Assembly (NCBI GenBank): GCA_000499405.2
Contig: HG738143.1
Location: 124,001-188,000, forward strand
From: Onchocerca volvulus
Lineage: Eukaryota > Nematoda > Chromadorea > Rhabditida > Onchocercidae
Direction of reading: 5' to 3'
DNA length: 64,000 bases
Part shown: positions 11,250-25,079 of the stretch, piece by piece
How the letters are laid out: every line of letters starts with the position of its first letter
Position numbering within the stretch: the first letter of the stretch is position 1
The notes under the pieces: model-generated
The model's input: only the letters and a program-made list of their open reading frames with translations
Databases searched by the model: none
What the model was told of the DNA's origin: nothing
Made by a program: the position numbers and the translations under genes

Positions 11250-11540
11250 AAAAAAGAAAAATTAAAAATTTATTATTAAAAATTTAGAAATTTGCAAAAA
11301 ATAATTAAATACAATAATTAATATTTGGAAATATTTTATTCTTGTAAAATAAAGAAGAAAAACTAAAAATTTATTATTAAAAAAATAGAAATTTGCAAAA
11401 ATAATTAAATACAATAATTAATATTTGGAAATATTTTATTCCTGTAAATAAAAGAGAAAAATTAAAAATTTGTTATTAAAAATAGAAAGTTGGAAATTAA
11501 TTAATGCAATAATTAAAATTGGAAATATTTTTCTTAAATT
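11250..11540. repeat. Tandem repeat, about 100 bp x3
   Basis: The block (A)TTAAAAATTT(A/G)TTATT ... GCAAAAATAATTAAATAC ... TATTTGGAAATATTTTATTC repeats with starts near 11261, 11361 and 11461. Copies one and two are almost identical; the third is shorter and diverged. Confidence 0.8.
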
Positions 11541-12787
11541 TAAACTAATAGGTGATAAATTTAACCCACCCATTTCATATCGATTAATAATTTAAATAAT
11601 AAAGATAGGAAAATGAAAAAAGAAAATCAAATATTTTTTAGAAATAAATTTTGAAAATTAATTATTATATAATTAATACAAAAAATAAAATTTTTCAGTT
11701 AAATTTAATTAATTTTGATATCATTTTTATGATAAATTTAATCAATTTTATGAATGATTTATTATCAAACATTTGTTAATGATTTATAATACATGTATTT
11801 TATTACACTAAATATTTTATGTAACAAATAAAATGATCCACATTTTGCAACCTTTTGAATTAAATAACAATTTAATTAAATAATAATTTGAAAAAAAAAT
11901 GGAAATGAATAATCGAAATTTTCAAATTTTAATTCAAATTTAACGAAAAATCATGAAAATGTTATTTTAATTTTATTCCAATTTGTTTTTAATTTTTATT
12001 CCAATTTTAAATTACAGAAATTGACAATTTTTTCGTCGCTTCTGTGTCAATTTTAGGCGCCTATTAAGTTGAAATTTTTTATTCGTTTGTTTGAATTTAA
12101 TTTAAAAAAATAAAAAAATTGAAAAAAAACTTTTTTTCAAAATTTTTTTTTCACTTATTTGTTAGATTTAAAACATTAATTCATGGATAAATGAAAAAAA
12201 AAAAGCAAAAATGATGAAATAAAATGAAATAATGACAAAATAATTGTCGAAAAAAAAGAAAAAAAAAAAGAAAAGAAAAGAAATTTTATTCGAAAAGAAT
12301 AAAACCAGTTTATTAAATTAAGAATTAAATTTAATTTCAATGTTGTCTATTAAATTAAAAATTAATTCTGATAATACTTACTAATTAAATTAAAAGAAAA
12401 AAAAAAAGCACTGACTTTAATATTATACAAATATTGGGATTGAAAATTAAAAATTTTTTGATAATATATAGTAAAATTGAAAATTAAATTTTAATTATAC
12501 TCATTAAATTCTTTAAAAAAAAAAAGTTGATTTTAATGATAGTTATTTTATTGGAAATTGATGTTAATAATATACACATTAAACTAGAAAATTTAATTTT
12601 AACAAACATTTTTTTTTTTTACTAAAATTGAAAAAAAAATTTGAAATTGAAAATTAATTTTAATTGATACTTATTAGACAAGAAAAGAATTTTAACGATA
12701 TTCATTAAAAATGAAAAAAAAAAAAAAAATTCCTGAATTCTCATTGCAATTTATCATCATCAATTTTTTAATTCAAATATTCCTGTT

Positions 12788-13040
12788 GAAAGATAAAAAT
12801 TGATAATAATTCAAACATTTTTGTCAGGAAAAATTTATGAAATAAATTTGATGTATTTTAAACAGGAAACTTGAAAAATCAAAAACACAAATTAACAATC
12901 ATTTTCTTGACATGAAAGATAAAAATTGATAACATTTCAAACATTTTTGTCAGGAAAAATTTATGAAATAAATTTGATGTATTTTAAACAGGAAACTTGA
13001 AAAATCAAAAACACAAATTAACAATCATTTTCTTGTTGTC
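12788..13040. repeat. Near-perfect tandem duplication, 126 bp x2
   Basis: The segment starting GAAAGATAAAAATTGATAA at 12788 recurs at 12914. The two copies differ by only a few bases over about 125 bp, both containing TTTTGTCAGGAAAAATTTAT and ending AACAATCATTTTCTTG. Its near identity in such a decayed landscape implies a recent event. No coding content. Confidence 0.92.
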
Positions 13041-13489
13041 AAATATTTTTTTTTCTGATATATATTGAAGAAAAAATTTTATTTTACATATTGAAAAAGA
13101 AAATTTAGAATTAGATTAAAAGCATCTGCTAATTGTGAAAATTAAAATTTAGATTGAAATAATTAAGAAATTGAAAGTTAGATTATAATATTTGTTAGCT
13201 GTAAAATTAATTAAAAGTTCAATTAAAATAATTATAAAATTAAAAATTAGATTAAAACATATGCAAATTCTAATTAATAAATTTATATCTTTTTTTTTTT
13301 TTTTTTGCTCAATTTAAAATTAAATAAGCGAGAGGTAATCAATAAGGTCAACAAGAGGTCAAAATGGGAGGGAAAAAAAAATGAAAAATTAATGGAAATG
13401 AATTAAGAATAAAATCTAAATGAATTAATCACTATTTTTTTCTCTCTCTCTCTCTTTCATTTCATTTCTTTACTGATTAGAAGAATTTT

Positions 13490-13525
<36 letters not shown>

Positions 13526-14479
13526 TTAGTGGACATTTTTTGCAATTAATTGTATTAGAGCACAAAATAATCGATTTTAATGAAGTTTCCAACAAAAAAA
13601 AAAAAAAGAAAAAAAAAAAGGAAAGAGAATGATGCAATAACTCTAAAATTTTTGAATAGATTTAAATGAATTTAGCAGTGTAAATCGAGTGAAAAAAGAA
13701 AAAAAAAAGTTGAAAAAATTCAAATATAATGCAAAAATTGGATGAATTTCTAATTGAAAGTTTTATTTCAAAAAAAAAAAAAAAGATGCCAAAAGTTTAA
13801 AACTAAAAAAATGAAGAAATTCATGAGTGAATTTATAAAATTTTACAAATAAATAATAATAAAGTTAAAGTTAAAACAAAAAAAAAAAAGAAAAAATCAA
13901 TGATATAAAATAAATCAATAAAATTGATTTAAAAATTATGAGAAAATATGCAAAAAAAAAAGTTAGATTAATATATTTATAAGAAAATTGAACTTTTAAG
14001 TAATTGATTTCTTATTCTATAAACTTATTTTGATATTTGTCATTAGAATCAAGAAAAATTTTGGAACCTAATTTTAAAACTTAATTTAAAATCTTGTTCA
14101 AATTCATTCACCAACATAAGTTACTCGCAAATTTATCAACAATTTTTTTTTTTTTTTGTTTATTCTAAAATTTCTAAATATCTAAATTTATATTTAAATA
14201 TATAATTATGATTATATTACGTATATTATTTGATAGTTATTTAAAATTTTCAATTTTCGGCTGATAACAAAGATTTCTCTAAATTATAGCAATAAATTTT
14301 ATTACGATTCTTCCGCATTAAATTTAACTAAATAAATAACTAGTTAGCAAAGGAAATCGTAAAAATTTTGGAATTTACTTCTGAAAATCAAATTTAAAAC
14401 CTAGTTTAAAATCATAAAAATATTAAAAGTTATGTTTCAAATAACAAACGTAATTAAATGATTACATAATTCAGGTAAA

Positions 14480-15070
14480 TGAGAAGAGTTGAAATTTTTC
14501 TTCCAATCAAAGTGATATAAATGATATATGTTAGTATCACAGATAATAAAAAGTTGTTGAATTTCAAATTCTAAATTCAATTAAACTATTAGGTTTATAA
14601 AAAAAAAAAAAAGAAAAGAACGAAAAAATACGGTTTGAAATGAGATTTGAAATGAACAAAGTGTTATAAATGATATGAAATGATTAAAATGATATAAATG
14701 ATATTGTATAGATGTCAAAAATAATCAAAAATTGTCAAATTTGAATTTCAAATTCTAAATTCGATTAAACTATAAGTTAGTAAAATGAAAAAAGAAAAAA
14801 CGGTTTGAATTGAAATTTGAATTGATCAAAGTGACATAAACGATATGTATAAGTGTTATAAATAATTAAAAATTGCTGGATTTGAATCTCAAAATCTGAA
14901 TTGAATTAAATCATTAACAAATATAACAAATACAGATTCACAAATACAAAAAAAAAAAAAAAAAAATGGTTTGAATTAAGATTTCAACTTATCAAAGTGA
15001 TGTAAACAATATATATATAGTGATATAAGTGACATAAATCGGTCAAAATGATGTAAAATAAACGAACTGA
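14480..15070. repeat. Diverged tandem repeat, about 150-180 bp x4
   Basis: Units share (A/T)CAAAGTG(A/T)(T/C)ATAAA(T/C)GATAT, then ATAATNAAAAATTG, then AATTTCAAATTCTAAATTC and an A-rich run followed by CGGTTTGAA. Unit starts are near 14508, 14656, 14837 and 14995. Divergence is considerable, so the array is old. Confidence 0.75.
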
Positions 15071-15334
15071 TCAGAGACATTGAAGACAAGAAGTAGTAGA
15101 AGTAGTTCGTTTTGTTTTTCTCTCTATGTGAAGATGAAACATCTACTAATTCATCAGCAGAGCATACATTTTCTCAAGTGTCTTTTATTCATTGAACAAA
15201 CAAAAAAGAGAAAAAAAAAAAAAAAAGAGACGAAGAAAATTTTTTAAGAAAATAAAAATATGAGACGCTATTGCTAAGGCTATATAAATCGATTATCGTC
15301 GTAAAAAAATAAACTTTGTGTAAATATCTTTTCT

Positions 15335-15381
15335 GCTCTCTCTTTCTCTCTCTCTCCCTCTCTCTCTCTCTTTCTCCTTTC
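15335..15381. repeat. (CT)n microsatellite
   Basis: Nearly pure CT/CTTT pyrimidine tract of about 47 bases. It follows a TATATAAA-like box at about 15281-15289 and precedes an ATG at 15401; see findings. Confidence 0.9.
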
Positions 15382-16299
15382 TCAAGTAGATATTTAAAAC
15401 ATGCCAAGAAAGGTCAAATTATTTAAAGGAATATGTAATGGTAACTTGGAAATTAATAAAATAAAGTTATTAATGAATATGAAATATGTTGGCTTTTTAA
15501 AAATTAATAAAAATTAAGTATTTAATGGATATTGATTTTTTTAAGAATTAGCAAAATCAAATTATAAAGAAATTGCAGGTTTTTTATTAATTAAGCAAAT
15601 TCAAATTATAAAAGAAGTTTTAATGATTAAAAAGTTTACTTAAAAATGATTAAAATTTTTTCCGAAAAATTTTTCAAGTAGTTCTAATTTAGACGAAATA
15701 AATTTGAAAAAAGATGAATAAAATTTTATTAGATGATAATTGAATAAAATAATTTGATTAAGTATTTGCTAATGATAATGATGATGATAATTTTTTTAAT
15801 TTTTTACCAAAAATTTTTAAAATTAAATTTTAAAAACAAGAAATTTGATCAGAAAAATTATTGGCTATATGTAAAAAAAAAACGAATGATATTCATAATG
15901 ATTGATTGAGATGATAATTTTCATAATTTGATTAAAATTGGAAAAAAGAAAAAAATTGATTACAAATTTTATAATTAAAATTTTATAATTTTATTTTAAA
16001 ATGTTTCATATATTTGTTGTAATGTTTCGAAATTTAACACAAGTTTAGCTTTAGAATGATGTATCGAATGTTATCTCATTTTAAATTGTATATTTGATAT
16101 GTTAAAAATGTTATCACAAATTTTTATATCGATTGATAAGTTTTAAAATATGACTTAAAGAAATTGATGATGATAAAATTTGATGATATAATTATGAAAT
16201 GAAAAATTATTGAAGAAGAAATAATTTGAAAAAAAAAAAAAATAAGAAAACATCTTATTTATTATATTTATTCTTGTTTTTTATTTATTCGAATTTTCA

Positions 16300-16470
16300 T
16301 CATAATTAATCATTTGCGCTCATTATTAAATGATATAGTGATAATTTATAGTGATATAATGACTAATTAACCATTTAAATTCATTATTAAGTGATAATTT
16401 ATTACTGATATAATGACTAATTAATCATTTAAATTTATTATTAAGTGATAATTTATAGTGATATTATGAT
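16300..16470. repeat. Tandem repeat, 54 bp x3
   Basis: GACTAATTAA(C/T)CATTTAAAT, CATTATTAAGTGATAATTTA and ACTGATATAAT recur with starts near 16361 and 16415; an older first copy is visible from about 16307. Confidence 0.75.
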
Positions 16471-17431
16471 TTTAGGCAGGGGGGTACTATGGTAGCAAAA
16501 TTGATCGAAATGGAAGAAATTTTTTTTATTTTCAGAAGATAAATAATAAATATGTTTCATTTAATTACTCAAAAAAATTTAATTAAGACAATCAATTGAT
16601 TAATTACTTTTTAAAGCACATAGATAGCAGATATTACTATAAATTAAATTAGCAATTATTAATAATCCATTAATTTGAATAGAAAATGTAACAATTTGAA
16701 AAATATTAGAATTAAATCATTTTTTTGTAGTTATTAATTACAACAGTATAATTTCATTGATTGCCTAATCAATAGTTGGAATTATTCGTTTCCAAAAATT
16801 AAATAACAGTTAATTAAATTAATTGTACCAATTAAGTTATAATATATAATAAAAGTTATGAATAATATAGGTAATTCAATTTAGTATCGTTCGGACGAAT
16901 TGCTAATGCAAATATTATCATGATATGATAAGTTTGCCTTAAAATATTCAAAAATTTGTTTGATAAAATAAAAAATTTGATCATTAATTAATTAGATAAT
17001 ATCAAGATTCAAGCATTAATTTTATAATAAAAAAGTTCAAAGGTTGATTAAATGATATGATATAACGATTTAGTTTTATTTACTGTAAGAATTACAAATT
17101 TAATTTGATGACAGAAGGATTTAAGCATTAATTTGATTAAATTTGACAATCATAAAATAGAATTCATTTTAAATTTTTTAATTTTTTTTTTTTTGAAACA
17201 AAAAAATAAATAAGTAAAGATATATGAAATTAGAATAATTTAGCATTCTTTTTTTCTTGAACAAATATGACGAATGAATGAAAATTTTTATGAAATATTT
17301 GAAAAATAAAAATTGGTTTGAGAAATATTCATTCAACTTCGATTTCTCATTCAATAAAAATACCACTCAACCATAAACATCAATTATTTCCTTTTAAATC
17401 GAAAATTTCATGTGAAAATTATTTGTTCCCC

Positions 17432-17494
<63 letters not shown>
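17432..17494. repeat. (AAT)n microsatellite
   Basis: Uninterrupted AAT trinucleotide run of about 20 units. It creates an artificial poly-Asn reading frame. Confidence 0.95.
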
Positions 17495-17495
<1 letters not shown>

Positions 17496-20400
17496 TAATG
17501 AAAAATTTATCTGATTATAACAGGTAATGAAAAAAATATCTTTTGATTATTTATTTTGAATTGACAAATTGTTTGGAAAAAAATTATTCTCAAAAATTTT
17601 TTCATAAAATTATTTGGCGTCAAATATTTTTGAAATAATTTTTAATAGTAATATAAAAAAGACGTTCTTTTCGGAATATTATTATAGCAATAAAATTTTG
17701 CAAAGAATAAAATTAAAAAAAAAAAAAAGAAAAAAGAAAAAATTTATTGATAGTATTTATTGGTTGATTCATTGGATATAATATTTGTTAATTCATTTTA
17801 CGATCGTATTTCATTCATTTAAAAATTCCAGAAATTTTTGTTTTTAATCATCTCTCTTCTTTTTTTTTTAATTTCATTTCATTCAAAATTGAAAAAAAAA
17901 AAAAAAGAAAAGAAAAAAAGAATTAGTTGGCTAACGAAAATATGATGCAAATTAAAATTTTATAAAACTATTTTTGCTTTTACAAAAATAAAATTTAATT
18001 TTTCTTCTTAACATGGAATTATATTTCAACTTGGAAATGTTAAAATTTCACTACTATGCGCTTATCATTAAAAATTTTTAGACCAATAATTAATTAATTA
18101 ATTATTATGATAAGGTATAAGATTGAAAAGAGAAATGATCGTGGATAATTTGATAAAGTGATAAAGAAATATTTTAATATTCTTGTTAATGTTAATATTT
18201 TTATTATTATCATTATTATTATTGTCATTTATATTAATAAAATAATAATAATAATAATATTTTAATGAAGAATTAACACATTTATAATATATTTAAGCAT
18301 CAAAAAAATGATCCATCGAAATTTAATAAAATGATAAGAAAATACCTTATCATTGTTACTATTAACATTGATATTGTTATCATCATTATTATGATGTTAT
18401 CAATATTGACATTACGATTATTATTATGCTATTATTACAATTTATTTTCATAACTATTATTATTGTTGTGGTTAATTAATTAATTAATAATTAATTAAAC
18501 TATTACATATAATAATCAGTAGTAAAGAGCCTTTTTTGTTGATTTTTCATTTTTCATTTATCTAAATAAATTATATCAAATTACTGAAATACTACTAGAG
18601 ATTATTAATTAATATGCTTGAATTAAATCGATTAAGATTTTTCTGTGAATTTCACAAAATTAAATTTAATTATAAATATATCCACCGAATATGCTATTTT
18701 ACTGAAATGTATCGAAAATATTTTATTACTTCTATTATTCAATTGTATTTAAATAACGATTTGTTCAGAAAAAAAAAAATTGATACATTTATTTATATTT
18801 CGATTTACGAAAATTTCATCATATATTGATGAAATTTTACCTAAAATTTTAAAATGATAATCAATTGTTATTTATGATAATGATAATGATAAAATGATAA
18901 TCATTTAAATGATAATCAACCAATTATTTATAGTAAATATCAATAATAAAAACATTTTTATTGATTTTTCATTTTTAAATTTAACTTTTTTCCTTGCGAA
19001 AAAAGAAATGACATCATTAAATGTGACGGAAGAAAGTAAAATTATATTCGTAAATTTTCACATGCAATTATCGTATAATTTCATCAAATAAATTCTTTCT
19101 TTTTTTTTTTCAAAAAAGAAAATATTCAAAAAAAAAAAATAACAATTTTAAATCTGTTCTTTGAAACTTTTCATGACGATAAATTATTTATGACATCGAA
19201 ATTTTTCCTCTCAGATGAAGAGAAATTATACATTCTTGATTAGATAATGCTTCTTTTGTTTATTTATCGATTTAAAAAATCGATACTTACATCAAATTAT
19301 TTTAGATGGCAACATTGATAAAATTTTAGATGGCGACATTGATAAATAATAATGATAATTGATAAACACAACTGATAACAAATAATACCATTAATGATAA
19401 TTTTGATAAACTTTTGTTACGATATTTATAATGCATCATATAAGCTTTTGGATACTAGCACTGATAATATTGATAATTGGTTTTTATATTGATAAGTGAC
19501 AAATTATAATTGAAATTAATAGCAAGAAGGCAATAATTTTGATCGAAAACAGTGATAAAAATACAATTTCTGATAAATTCATGAAAATTTTCTACTTTTT
19601 CAACGAAAGTTTTAATTGCAACTGATAAACTTTTCCTGATAAAGCTTAATGATTCATTTTTTCTAAAATTTTTTCGGTTTCCTTCTAAGGGAGAGAAAAA
19701 TCATCAGTTTTATATTACTATATTATTTTAATAACTTTATAAATTTATATTGATAAATGACATTTTCTTGATCCAAAAGCGAACAAATTTTACGTTTAAA
19801 ATTAAGATACATTTTTAATAACATGAAATATAGATTCTATTCCTTTTTTTTTTTTTTTTTTTAATTTGTCAATTCATATATCTTGTTGAGTAAACTAATT
19901 ACGATTATTTTAATAATTAAATTTTTCTCAGAATTTTTTTTTACGGAAAATGAGGATAAAAATTGTTACTTCTTTAAAATATATGCATTGTTAAAATATT
20001 TTTATCTATTTGTATGTTTCGTATCAAATTAAATAGATAAAAAAAAATTCAAATTGACAATATTACTAAGAAAAATTACAATAATTATTGTAATTATTAA
20101 TAATTTTACAATAATTTTTTGTTTTTTTCTCTTTTCTTGAAAGAATTCTTAGTTTCATTGCCAAATTTTTTTTTTTATCATTATCATTGAGATATTTATT
20201 ATCGAATTTCATTGCATTTCCAGCAATAATCAGATATTAATAAACAGGGACAGAATTTTCAATAAATAAAATTTAGAAGAATATTATTATAAATAAAAAA
20301 ACTTATCTTTTATGATTTAGAAATCTCGCAATTCAAATTATTAATCAATTACCGATGATTAAATATCATATGAACAAAATAAATAATTCTATTTACTACA

Positions 20401-21499
20401 ATTTCTTTTTAAAAGATTTTATTTGTGAAATTAAAATTATTATTAAAACATGTGAATAACAAACTTTTAGCAACAATTTTTTACAGCTATTTTACAAATT
20501 AATTTTGATGATAAGTAATTGAAGAAATAACGAAATTTGGTGGCATAACATTTAAAAAAATCAACATTAATATTTAATATAGATGCTAATTAGCACCAAT
20601 GCTAATTAATCCATAAATTGATATTTCGCTTATTCTAACAGTAAATATTTGAATAGCATTTAAATGTTGCAACAATAAACATTTGAATGATCAATTAATA
20701 GCAAGTAGTTTATTTTACTACATTCACTTTATTTCATCAAATAAGCTTTATTGCTTTATTGTTCGAAAATAGTTGCATATTTGATTCGCTTAATTATTTT
20801 ACTAAAATTATTTTTTCAAGCTAATCATGAAAATATAAGTTTATTAACAGTTGCATATTTGATCAATTCAATTATTATGTTAAAATTTTTTTTTATATTA
20901 ATTAGGAAAAAAAATATATATTTATTGATTATCATTAAAAATGATCAAACATAATTTTTAGAATATTCGAAATTGTCAACAAAAGATTATAAGATATGAA
21001 AATATAAGCTTTTAATAATAGTAATTGAAAATTGATGATAAAAACGAATAATGTAAAGATTCGAGATTATCATCATGATAATATAATATTTAAAAATAAG
21101 ACGATAAAAATGAATGAATAAAAAATTCGAGAATTATCATTATGATCGTTCAATATTATTAAATTGGTTTATTAAATTGGAACATTTTGATAAATTTCAT
21201 TTTATGAAATGAAAAAAAAAAAAACAACTAAAATTTATCATGCAACCAAAAAAAGAAATAATTGTTTAATTAAAATATCTGTTCCATTGCTGACATTATC
21301 ATTTATTTACTTATCATTTTATCATTTATTTGTTGCATAAAATAATTTTAGTGAGGAATATTTTTAAAAATAAAAAAAAGAATTTCTAAACAAAATTTAT
21401 ACAGAATGGTAATGAAATTATTATTTTCTATCCAAACTAATTAAAATTTTTATTATCAAACTAACTGTATCTGATGATGCTGTGCTTTAATGGTTTAGT

Positions 21500-22050
21500 T
21501 AGTAATAAAAATGTAAATTTTCGTTTGTTAAAATTTTAAACCTCCGAAAATTTATTATTTTAGCTTTTATTTAGAGCTTTGAAATTCTAATAAAATGTTG
21601 CATTGGAATACACGCATACTTAATCGAGTATACTAAGCGTTGCATACTGAAGGCCACGTCATTTTGCAGAAAATTAGATTCAATCCGCTCACTCACTTTT
21701 ACCTGGCATAGGTATAGCTATTTGAAACCATGCTCCTATTCAAATGCAATGTTGTGTCAAAAATTAAAATCAATGGGTAAAACCGTGTGTCAGAATGAAT
21801 GAGCAATTTACGACAAAGAGGAAATCAAGACGCAACTTAGTACTAGAAGTCAGAGACGTAATTCATAAATTGCTTGAAGGAAACATTTCATTATACACTA
21901 TTATAACCGTGACATCTCTGCAATGTAACTGCATCCCTCACAAAGCAGAAAATAAACGAAAAAACATAAATTACGCGCCCATTCGAGTGTGACGTTATGA
22001 AAATTTTAAATCAGTCAGTGTCCGCTCACTTACCTTTACCTATCACATGC
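21500..22050. mobile_element. Decayed Helitron-family relic with both subterminal blocks
   Basis: The left part (TAATAAAAATGTAAATTTTC, then AAACCTCCGAAAA, then GCTTTGAAATT and ATGTTGCATTGGAATACACG) matches the left block of the Helitron at 47123 and its relatives. The right part, in inverted orientation (TATTCAAATGCAATGTTGTG, then AAAATCAATGGGTAAAACCG, and TTTACCTATCACATG), matches the block at the right end of the same elements. About 550 bp, no coding sequence. The open frame at 21795-21992 lies inside it and is not regarded as a gene. Confidence 0.6.
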
Positions 22051-23010
22051 ATGAGAATAAAAAAAAAGAAGTTTGGCTGGTTAATTTACCTGAATATTCA
22101 GGCAAAAGATTAAAATGGGAAATTTTTTCAAATTTAAATTAAACATGGAAAATTATAAAGATTATTCATAACATTTCAATAAAGTAAACTTTTAAAATTT
22201 AATTTCGTTCATTGATACATAATCGAGTAAATATTCAGTTTTTAACAAAAATCTCCACTATATATGCAATAAAATCAATGGAATAAAGTATTTTATTTAT
22301 TGTAAATAATAATTGGAATTTTGATCATCGATTCCTTATCATAATATAATCATGATTGCCATCATTTTTAACTCGAATAATAATAATTCAATGAATCATA
22401 GAATCACCTGTAATAACTATTTTGATTGCAAAAATGGTCAAATTTTAAAATTTCTTATTTATCACGAGTACATATTATTATTAATAATGGTAATGACATT
22501 AATGGTTCTTACATAATTAGCTATAATAAGCATTTTGTTTTCCAGACTTGTAAAATTTTGAAATTTCTTAATTTATCATAAGTCATATTGTATACTATTT
22601 TTTGGCACTTTTATTAGAAAAATGAAGTCCAAATTTTGCATTAATTTTCAATACTGATAATTTTGGAATCTTTATATCAATAATCGATGAAGAAAAAGAA
22701 AAAAAAAAGAATCATACGAACTGAATAATGTGAATTCGAGAAAATTCGAGTTGTTATTGCAATAATAATTTCAAGAATTTTATGGAATATAATTTTATAA
22801 AATATGACACTTTTGTGTTTCAAAATTAATAAAATTAGATATAATTTGATTTCATTGATTTTTCGAAATGAATGAATTTTTTTCGAAACAAATATCTTTT
22901 TGAATTTTTTTTTTTTTGAAATAAATATTTGCGAAGAATTTTTTCGAAGCAAATATTTTTCAAAAAGAATTTTTTTTTTTTTGCTGGATTTATTTTATTT
23001 AAAAGACAAA

Positions 23011-23265
23011 ATGATTGCAAGTCTCTCAAATTTGCAATCCATTATCCATGGCGGAATTTTGTTATTTTTATTATCCTATTTTTACTTATTTGAGGATATT
23101 TCATGTGACATTTTGTGGAATTTGCGTAATTGCCATAAAAAAATGAATTGGATAATTCAATTCAGTGGTAGTCATTCGGAATTATTTGATTTGCATGAAC
23201 TAAAATTTTTGGATTATGGAAATAAAAATAAATTTGATCGAGGAATGTTAAAGAATTTAAAGTAA
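23011..23265 (+). CDS. Possible small secreted or membrane peptide (84 aa), unrecognised
   Basis: An ATG at 23011 opens an 84-codon frame with a hydrophobic stretch near the N-terminus (HGGILLFLLSYFYLF), two cysteines (in ISCDIL and RNCHKK) and a mixed, non-repetitive remainder ending in TAA. The composition is less AT-driven than the surrounding Phe/Lys-rich frames, and the frame continues open upstream into a low-complexity stretch. No splice acceptor is obvious just upstream, and no conserved domain or prohormone cleavage pattern is recognised. It may be a single-exon gene, an exon, or chance. Confidence 0.25.
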   Translation: MIASLSNLQSIIHGGILLFLLSYFYLFEDISCDILWNLRNCHKKMNWIIQFSGSHSELFDLHELKFLDYGNKNKFDRGMLKNLK

Positions 23266-25079
23266 TAATCGAACAGGAAATAAAAATTCAAATTCGAAAA
23301 TTAAATCGAAAAAGCTCAAATGACATGGCATAAAAGTTAAGTAATATATTGAATATAATAGAATAATTCCCATAATTCTGTGAAATAATTAAAAACTTTA
23401 AATTCTTTACTTTTTATTTCCCTATGAACTTCAACAATCATACTCTGTTTGGGCTGCAATATTATTGTTAACATTTCTCAATTTATGAAATTTTTGTCAA
23501 ATTAATTTCTTTTTTTTTAATTTTGTTTTCTTTTTAACCTTTGCAGCATTCTTTTTTTTTGGATTTTACATGTGCTATTTGAAATTAATCTTTTAATTTC
23601 ATTTTTTTTTTTTTTTTTTTGGAAAAAATGACGAATATAGATTGTCTCCAAGATTAAATTATTTTACCCATGTTTTGGGTAATTTTACCCATTTTTTGAG
23701 TTAAAAAATTATGGATATGTTCAAAATATAAACAAGTGAGGAGTTTTATTTATAGTAAAAAAAATTGCAATATTTCACCAAATACATCATATAAATTAAC
23801 TTTTTATCTCGGAAAAAGAGCAGCCAAGCATAATTTATTTTAAATTTCATAAAAATTGTAAATTTGGCAACTTTAAAAAATTCAATTTTTCGAAATAAGT
23901 ATAAAAGATTAATTAAATATTCAAATTTGAACTTTTTTCATTGCTGTAAAATGCAAATCATTTAGCGAAACAAAAATGATAGCAAATTATATAAATATGC
24001 GATCATACAGTTAAATTAATTAATTAAAAAAATTACTAATTGAATAATTTTATAAGCTCTGAACCGAGAAAAATTTTTTTTCCGACATAGATCAATTTTT
24101 GTAATTCCTTTGTGTTGATGAATTTGATTCCAATATTATCTGAAAAGGAGGAAATGAGAGGAAATAAATAAATAATGCAGAAAAATGTCGTTTAAATTTC
24201 ATCAAATTCAAATTCGACAACTTTTCGTATTATTTATTGGTAATTTTTTTCGAAAAAAGAGAAGGTTTGAAAAAGAACTAATTGAATTCCAAATTTAAAT
24301 TTTAAAAAACAAAAATGGACTAAATTTGCGAAAATAACTTTAAAAATTTTTCAAAATTATTTTTAATCAAAATTTATTAATTATATTTAGAAAAACTTCT
24401 CTAAATATGATCGAAACCGCAGTATTTTTTATATTTATGAATTTATGATTTTGAAAACGTTAATTATTTACACGAATAAAATAGAAGTAGAATTTCCGAA
24501 TAAAATTTCAAAAATTTAGTTGGAAAAAATTATAAAAGTTTTTAAAGAGGTCGAAAAATTTTTAACTATTATTGCCGATTTTTTAAAAACTGAAAAAAGC
24601 AAATTAAACTATTATTGCATAAAATAAAGTGAAATTTTTAATACAAAAATTTAGAAAAAAAATTCGAAAAAATTTATCAGAAATCTTAAAAAATATCAAA
24701 AATTATTAATATTACCGATTTATTGAAAAAAAAAACAAAAAATTAAAAAAAAAAACGGAAATATCAAATAAATTATAATGTGTATATAATTAAATTGATT
24801 CGAAAATAATTAAATTAGTCGAAAAAATTAATATTTTTTTTCGCATGATCATGATTTACGGAAATTTTTGTTTCAATTTTCTCCAAGAAAAAAAAAAGAA
24901 AAAAAAACGAAAAACAAAAAAAAAAACAAAAAATTCGATTAATCTTAATTATTAAACGAAATTGAATGATTTCAAATCTAATTTTTTTTTTTTTTAATAT
25001 GTTTTCGCTTTTTTTTTTTTCATTTCTTTTTTGATCGTTTTTTTTTCATGCAAATATCATCAAACTAACCTTTCCTTTT

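Larger units (their letters stand above)
9731..25079. other. Large AT-rich intergenic region, no supportable gene
   Basis: About 15 kb between the 5' end of the Ly6 gene and the 3' end of the NLP-13-like gene, both on the minus strand. It consists of poly-A/T runs, AAT, TTA and TGATAA-rich low-complexity DNA (dense TGATAA around 18830-19660), the tandem repeats listed separately and one Helitron relic (21500-22050). A less AT-rich stretch at 15060-15420 has a TATATAAA-like box and a (CT)n tract. Open frames here are low-complexity or shadows, apart from the weak candidate at 23011. Confidence 0.6.

Noticed and set aside
17318..17527. Poly-Asn protein frame
   Set aside because: Translation of an (AAT)n microsatellite.
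18830..19660. Dense TGATAA (GATA-factor-like) motifs as a possible gut enhancer
   Set aside because: In DNA this AT-rich TGATAA is expected often and also fits a simple decayed repeat; there is no nearby gene to regulate.
21795..21992. 65-codon frame MNEQFTTKRKSRRNL...
   Set aside because: Lies between the two inverted subterminal blocks of a Helitron relic and has no domain or splice context.
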